DNA of 18,561 bases from Prevotellaceae bacterium. Its GTDB lineage: Bacteria; Bacteroidota; Bacteroidia; Bacteroidales; Paludibacteraceae. How positions within the stretch are numbered: position 1 is the stretch's first letter; each line of letters opens with the position of its first letter. Positions 15,242-18,561 of this stretch are shown here, one piece after another. The notes below the pieces were generated by a model. It ran no database searches. It had not been told where the DNA came from and saw only the letters and a list, made by a program, of their open reading frames with translations. The translations under genes and the position numbers were made by a program. The DNA is taken from NCBI GenBank assembly GCA_020636695.1, contig JACJXJ010000023.1, positions 1-18,561 on the forward strand, read 5' to 3'.

Positions 15242-16090
15242 TTATTTTGGTTTGGTTAACAGCGCACGAATTAGGCGATTTTTGCCCGATAAATCTTTGC
15301 GTAATTCTACCGTTTTGAACCCAATTTCTTTGAGTAATTGTACGGTTTCTTTACCTAATGCTTGATTGATTTCTAAGAATAGCTGACCGTCTTCCTTTAG
15401 GTGTTGTGCGGCAAATTGGCCAATGTGTCGATAGAAAATAAGTGGATCTTCATCGGTCACAAAAAGAGCTATTTCTGGCTCGTGGTTTAATACATTTTCC
15501 TCCATGTTTTCTCGCTCCGAATTCATAACGTAAGGCGGATTGCTTACAATGACATCAAATGTGTCTTCCCAATGTGCGGTTTTGAGAATGTTGACGTGGA
15601 AGAAACGTATCAACACATTGTTGAGTTCTGCGTTTTCGTGAGCTGCATGTAGTGCATCCAACGAAATGTCGAAACCTGTAACCGTAGCTTGTCGAAATTT
15701 ATTTGCTAGGGCAATAGCAATACAGCCGCTTCCAGTACCAATATCTAAAATGGCTGGTGCAGGATGATGAACAGTTTCAACAATCCAATCAATTAATTCT
15801 GCCGTTTCGGGGCGTGGAATGAGCACACGATTGTCAATCCATAAGCGCATACCGCAAAATTCGGTTTCACCTAAAATGTATTGAATTGGTTCGTGTTCTT
15901 TGAGTCGTTCTACGGCTTGATGTATGAATAAAGTTTGCTCATCCGACAATTCTAAATCATCGTGTGTGAGTATGTCGGTCAAAGTCCAGCCGGCCACTTT
16001 CTCGAGCAGCAATCGTGTGAAAGCTTTCACTTCCCCTTCAGGATAAAAATCCTTCAGTTCAGATTGTATGTGATTAATGATGGTCGGCAT
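15242..16090 (-). CDS. prmC: Peptide chain release factor N5-glutamine methyltransferase
   Basis: PrmC methylates the GGQ glutamine of release factors RF1 and RF2 with S-adenosylmethionine, improving translation termination. The 282-aa protein shows an N-terminal helical domain, then PIQYILGETEFCG (68-80), RVLIPRPETAELI (88-100), the SAM-binding DIGTGSGCIAIALA (116-129) and the substrate-glutamine motif VSNPPYV (NPPY at 184-187). These identify PrmC rather than another class I methyltransferase. It starts 8 bases after dnaN stops and recX follows after 10 bases, so the three genes form one transcription unit, with no internal promoter visible. Confidence 0.95.
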   Translation of the reverse strand: MPTIINHIQSELKDFYPEGEVKAFTRLLLEKVAGWTLTDILTHDDLELSDEQTLFIHQAVERLKEHEPIQYILGETEFCGMRLWIDNRVLIPRPETAELIDWIVETVHHPAPAILDIGTGSGCIAIALANKFRQATVTGFDISLDALHAAHENAELNNVLIRFFHVNILKTAHWEDTFDVIVSNPPYVMNSERENMEENVLNHEPEIALFVTDEDPLIFYRHIGQFAAQHLKEDGQLFLEINQALGKETVQLLKEIGFKTVELRKDLSGKNRLIRALLTKPK

Positions 16091-16098
16091 AGGCCTCT

Positions 16099-17223
16099 TT
16101 ATTCGGTTATTAACATAGGCATCAACAGCATTAACAGTTCTTCGTTAGCTTCGTTTTCAAACGGAAGGATGATACCTGCGCGTGAAGGATCGGCCAATTC
16201 GATAACCACGTCACCGCTATTGATGTTATTTAAGATATCTACTAAAAATGGCGCTTTGAATCCAATATTGATGGTTTCACCTTGATATTGACAAGTCATG
16301 GTTTCTTTTGCTGACGTTGAAAAGTCAATGTCTTGCGCTGTGATTACCAATGTGTTTTCGCTAATAGCCAATTTAATCAACCCTGTACCTTGGTTTGAGA
16401 AGGTGTACACGCGTTTGATGGCGTTCATTAACGACAAACGGTCGATAATCAATTTGTATGGATTATTTTGTGGAATTACACCGTTGTAATTTGGGAAACG
16501 ACCTTCAATTTGACGACAAACCATAACGTATGAAGGAAGTTTGAATACGATATTTTTTTGATCGAAACGTATTTCTACATCACCGCTTTCTTTAGCGATG
16601 ATATTTTTGAGCATGTTAGCTGGTTTTTTAGGCAAAATAAATGCCGCATCAACACCACTTTTAACGCTTGTATTTTTTAACCGCACCAATTTGTGTGCGT
16701 CAGTTGCTACAAAGGTAATGTCGTCTGATTTGATGTCAAAATAGATACCAGTCATCGTTGGGCGTAAATCGTCATCAGCGGTAGCAAAAGCCGCTTTGTT
16801 CACACCATTAGCCAAGATTTCCACAGGCAAAGTGAGTGTATTAGCTTCGTCGCCTAATGCTGGTAATTTTGGATATTCGTCGCCATTTTGGCCAATGAAA
16901 TTGTAGTTGCCACTTTCTGTTTTGATAATGACAGCCAAATTATTTTCATTGATATCAAATTGCAATGGTTGTTCCGAAAATTCACGTAAAGAATCCATCA
17001 ATAATTTTGCGTTTACAGCTAACGTGATGTTGCCCGATGGATTTTCAACTTCTAACGAAGTAATTAAAGTCGTTTCTAGGTCAGAAGCGGTTATGGTAAG
17101 TGTCTTATCTTCTATTTTGAGTAAAAAATTTTCCAGAATTGGCAGTGGGCTTTTAGGATTGATAACACGACCAATAGATTGCAAGTGGCTCAAAAGAGCG
17201 GTGCTAGAGACTGTAAATTTCAT
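16099..17223 (-). CDS. dnaN: DNA polymerase III beta subunit (sliding clamp)
   Basis: This is the dimeric ring clamp that tethers DNA polymerase III to DNA. At 374 aa it has the standard three-domain clamp length. It opens MKFTVSSTALLSHLQSIGRV and has NFLLKIEDKTLTITASDLET (domain 1), RPTMTGIYFDI and ATDAHKLVRLK (domain 2), RFPNYNGVIP, and the C-terminal LLMPMLITE that forms part of the peptide-binding cleft. dnaA is not adjacent; in Bacteroidota dnaN is commonly away from dnaA and next to gldG, as here. The promoter at 17271-17302 begins the dnaN-prmC-recX operon. Confidence 0.97.
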   Translation of the reverse strand: MKFTVSSTALLSHLQSIGRVINPKSPLPILENFLLKIEDKTLTITASDLETTLITSLEVENPSGNITLAVNAKLLMDSLREFSEQPLQFDINENNLAVIIKTESGNYNFIGQNGDEYPKLPALGDEANTLTLPVEILANGVNKAAFATADDDLRPTMTGIYFDIKSDDITFVATDAHKLVRLKNTSVKSGVDAAFILPKKPANMLKNIIAKESGDVEIRFDQKNIVFKLPSYVMVCRQIEGRFPNYNGVIPQNNPYKLIIDRLSLMNAIKRVYTFSNQGTGLIKLAISENTLVITAQDIDFSTSAKETMTCQYQGETINIGFKAPFLVDILNNINSGDVVIELADPSRAGIILPFENEANEELLMLLMPMLITE

Positions 17224-17270
17224 ATGTTTTTTAGTTTTATTGATTAGACGATATTACGCTTTGTAACTCA

Positions 17271-17302
17271 CAAAGATAGCTGGAATTATTTTATTTTACA
17301 AA
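17271..17302 (-). promoter_or_regulatory. Bacteroidota-type promoter for dnaN-prmC-recX
   Basis: The minus strand reads TTTG (17302-17299), 20 bases, then TATCTTTG (17278-17271). Both boxes match TTTG-N19..21-TAnnTTTG exactly. It lies 47 bases upstream of the dnaN ATG, between dnaN and gldG, and is the best promoter match in the window. Confidence 0.82.
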
Positions 17303-17317
17303 TTTTTTGAAGGAAAT

Positions 17318-18561
17318 TTAGCCTTTTTCAAAACGTTTGCGACGTACCACAAAATGCATCACACCAAAGATGGCTAGTAATGCTAATGGTAATAAAATAT
17401 TGCTCCATTGCCAAAAGTGACGATTGGTATTAACCGCTGTTTTATTCAGTAAATGAAGCTTAAAAGTTCTATTACGTAACGAAAGCCAATCTTGGTCATC
17501 GGTGAGATAAAGTAGGGCGTTGAGTAAGAAATCTTTGTTGCCAAACGTCATGTGACTGGCTCTGTCGTAGCCCGCAGGAATAATGTGAATGCCTTGTGCC
17601 GAATTTTCGACTTCATTACGAATAATATCGCCATCGGCTACCACAATCATACGAGTTGGTACACTCTCGTCGCGATGTGGTTTTTCGCTGACAATGCCTG
17701 CTGGTACCATGCGACCGCGTGAAGGAAAATTGGAAGGAAAAACGCCTTGTAATGAAGCGGCTATTGGCTGGTATTTGGTAAAGAAATAGCCATCTTGTTT
17801 AGAATTTTCGAGTAGCTGCGATAAGTCGATAGTGGCTGGCGCTTGGCTTACGTGTGTTGCGTTCGACGTGATGAGTAACAAGTCTTTTTGTACTTTATTT
17901 TCATCACTCGTAAAATCTAATACAGAGGCAAAGTCTGCTTTGACTTGCATTAAATTTTTAGTAATAGGGCTGATGGGCGAAGGCAATAATAATGGCGTAT
18001 AGAACCAAGGTAATGGCTCAAATTGAGGTGTTTCACCAGGTTTGGCGATATTCATAGGCATGTAGGCACATTGTGCGTCTTGCACTAATGTGCTAGTAAT
18101 GCGAACGCCATAACGAAATAATTGGTCTTGTAAATTAACATCCAAAGGAAGCATAGGCGCAACTCCTCGTTGTGTCAAGTCGCTTTCTTGTATTTGGACG
18201 CCGTCAATTAACCACAATACGCGACCACCATTCATAATGTATTGGTCGATAATATATTTGTCCGATTCACTAAATGGTTTCTTAGGTTTGGCAATCACTA
18301 TTGCTTTGTAATCGTCCAAAATACTGGCATCTAGACCAATGACGCCTCGGTCGATTTGGAAATAACGACTAAAAGCTTCCGATACATCATATACTAATTC
18401 TTCTGACAATTCGCCATGTCCTTCGAGAAAAGCTATTTTCTCTACCTTCTTCTTATTCAAGATACGAATGGCGTCTGTAAATTGAAATTCGAGGTTTTCA
18501 ATAGCTCTATTGATGCCATTTTCACCATTACGTTGTCCGTCGGGCTGGAGCAAACAAACGG
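17318..18561 (-). CDS. gldG: GldG, auxiliary subunit of a GldA/F/G-type ABC transporter (5' partial)
   Basis: GldG is the periplasmic-facing membrane protein of the GldAFG ABC transporter, first linked to gliding motility in Flavobacterium. At least 413 codons are present, and the frame is open to the window edge at 18561, so the N-terminus lies outside. Family features are KVEKIAFLEGHGELSEE, KAIVIAKPKKPFSESDKYII and QYIMNGGRVLWLIDGVQ. The C-terminus has FGNKDFLLNALLYLTDDQDWLSLRNR and one membrane helix (about NILLPLALLAIFGVMHFVV) ahead of a basic tail, RRKRFEKG. The truncated frame begins internally; the TTG at 18553 is not its start. gldF, normally upstream, would lie to the right of the window. 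The gene precedes dnaN on the same strand, but dnaN has its own promoter. Many non-gliding Bacteroidota also carry gldG. Confidence 0.93.
   Translation of the reverse strand, partial: VCLLQPDGQRNGENGINRAIENLEFQFTDAIRILNKKKVEKIAFLEGHGELSEELVYDVSEAFSRYFQIDRGVIGLDASILDDYKAIVIAKPKKPFSESDKYIIDQYIMNGGRVLWLIDGVQIQESDLTQRGVAPMLPLDVNLQDQLFRYGVRITSTLVQDAQCAYMPMNIAKPGETPQFEPLPWFYTPLLLPSPISPITKNLMQVKADFASVLDFTSDENKVQKDLLLITSNATHVSQAPATIDLSQLLENSKQDGYFFTKYQPIAASLQGVFPSNFPSRGRMVPAGIVSEKPHRDESVPTRMIVVADGDIIRNEVENSAQGIHIIPAGYDRASHMTFGNKDFLLNALLYLTDDQDWLSLRNRTFKLHLLNKTAVNTNRHFWQWSNILLPLALLAIFGVMHFVVRRKRFEKG

Overview
The window looks like chromosomal DNA of a Bacteroidota bacterium, most likely an order Bacteroidales member that carries a type IX secretion system (T9SS). 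The evidence is the gene content (PorX, PorW/SprE, GldG, DUF3078 barrels, T9SS C-terminal sorting domains), Bacteroidales-type versions of the housekeeping enzymes, AT-rich intergenic DNA, and several TAnnTTTG promoter boxes, the form used by the Bacteroidota primary sigma factor. No tRNA, rRNA, CRISPR array, insertion sequence or phage gene was seen.

Left part (1-9937). A tail of an unidentified gene overlaps a DUF3078 outer-membrane protein (+). This converges on a long minus-strand block. Read in its direction of transcription the block is porW -> porX, then murF -> Rieske-like lipoprotein -> class I aminotransferase, then gcvH (own promoter and terminator), then folK. PorW is an outer-membrane lipoprotein of the T9SS and PorX is its REC-PglZ response regulator. 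MurF, GcvH, FolK and the aminotransferase are core metabolism.

Middle (9938-14780). A divergent intergenic region leads into plus-strand genes: a second DUF3078 paralogue, then three secreted proteins that end in a T9SS type A sorting domain. At least the last three look like separate transcription units, each with a strong hairpin-plus-T-run terminator. The DUF3078 paralogue, the first cargo gene and the 5' end of porW are broken by many one-base shifts, almost all explainable as missing bases, confined to about 9.67-11.70 kb. Coding sense resumes cleanly after every shift, so I suspect a patch of poor consensus sequence as much as true gene decay.

Right part (14779-18561). Minus-strand gldG (5' end outside the window), then dnaN -> prmC -> recX as a tight operon with a well-formed promoter before dnaN. 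recX converges on the cargo genes and its stop codon lies inside a shared bidirectional terminator.

The most coherent theme is secretion: a regulator (PorX), a machinery lipoprotein (PorW), GldG and three candidate substrates lie within about 13 kb. Two of the substrates share an unnamed beta-rich module. I did not find a clearly new multi-gene system. The best leads are that module, the Cys-for-His Rieske-like lipoprotein, and the bounded indel patch.
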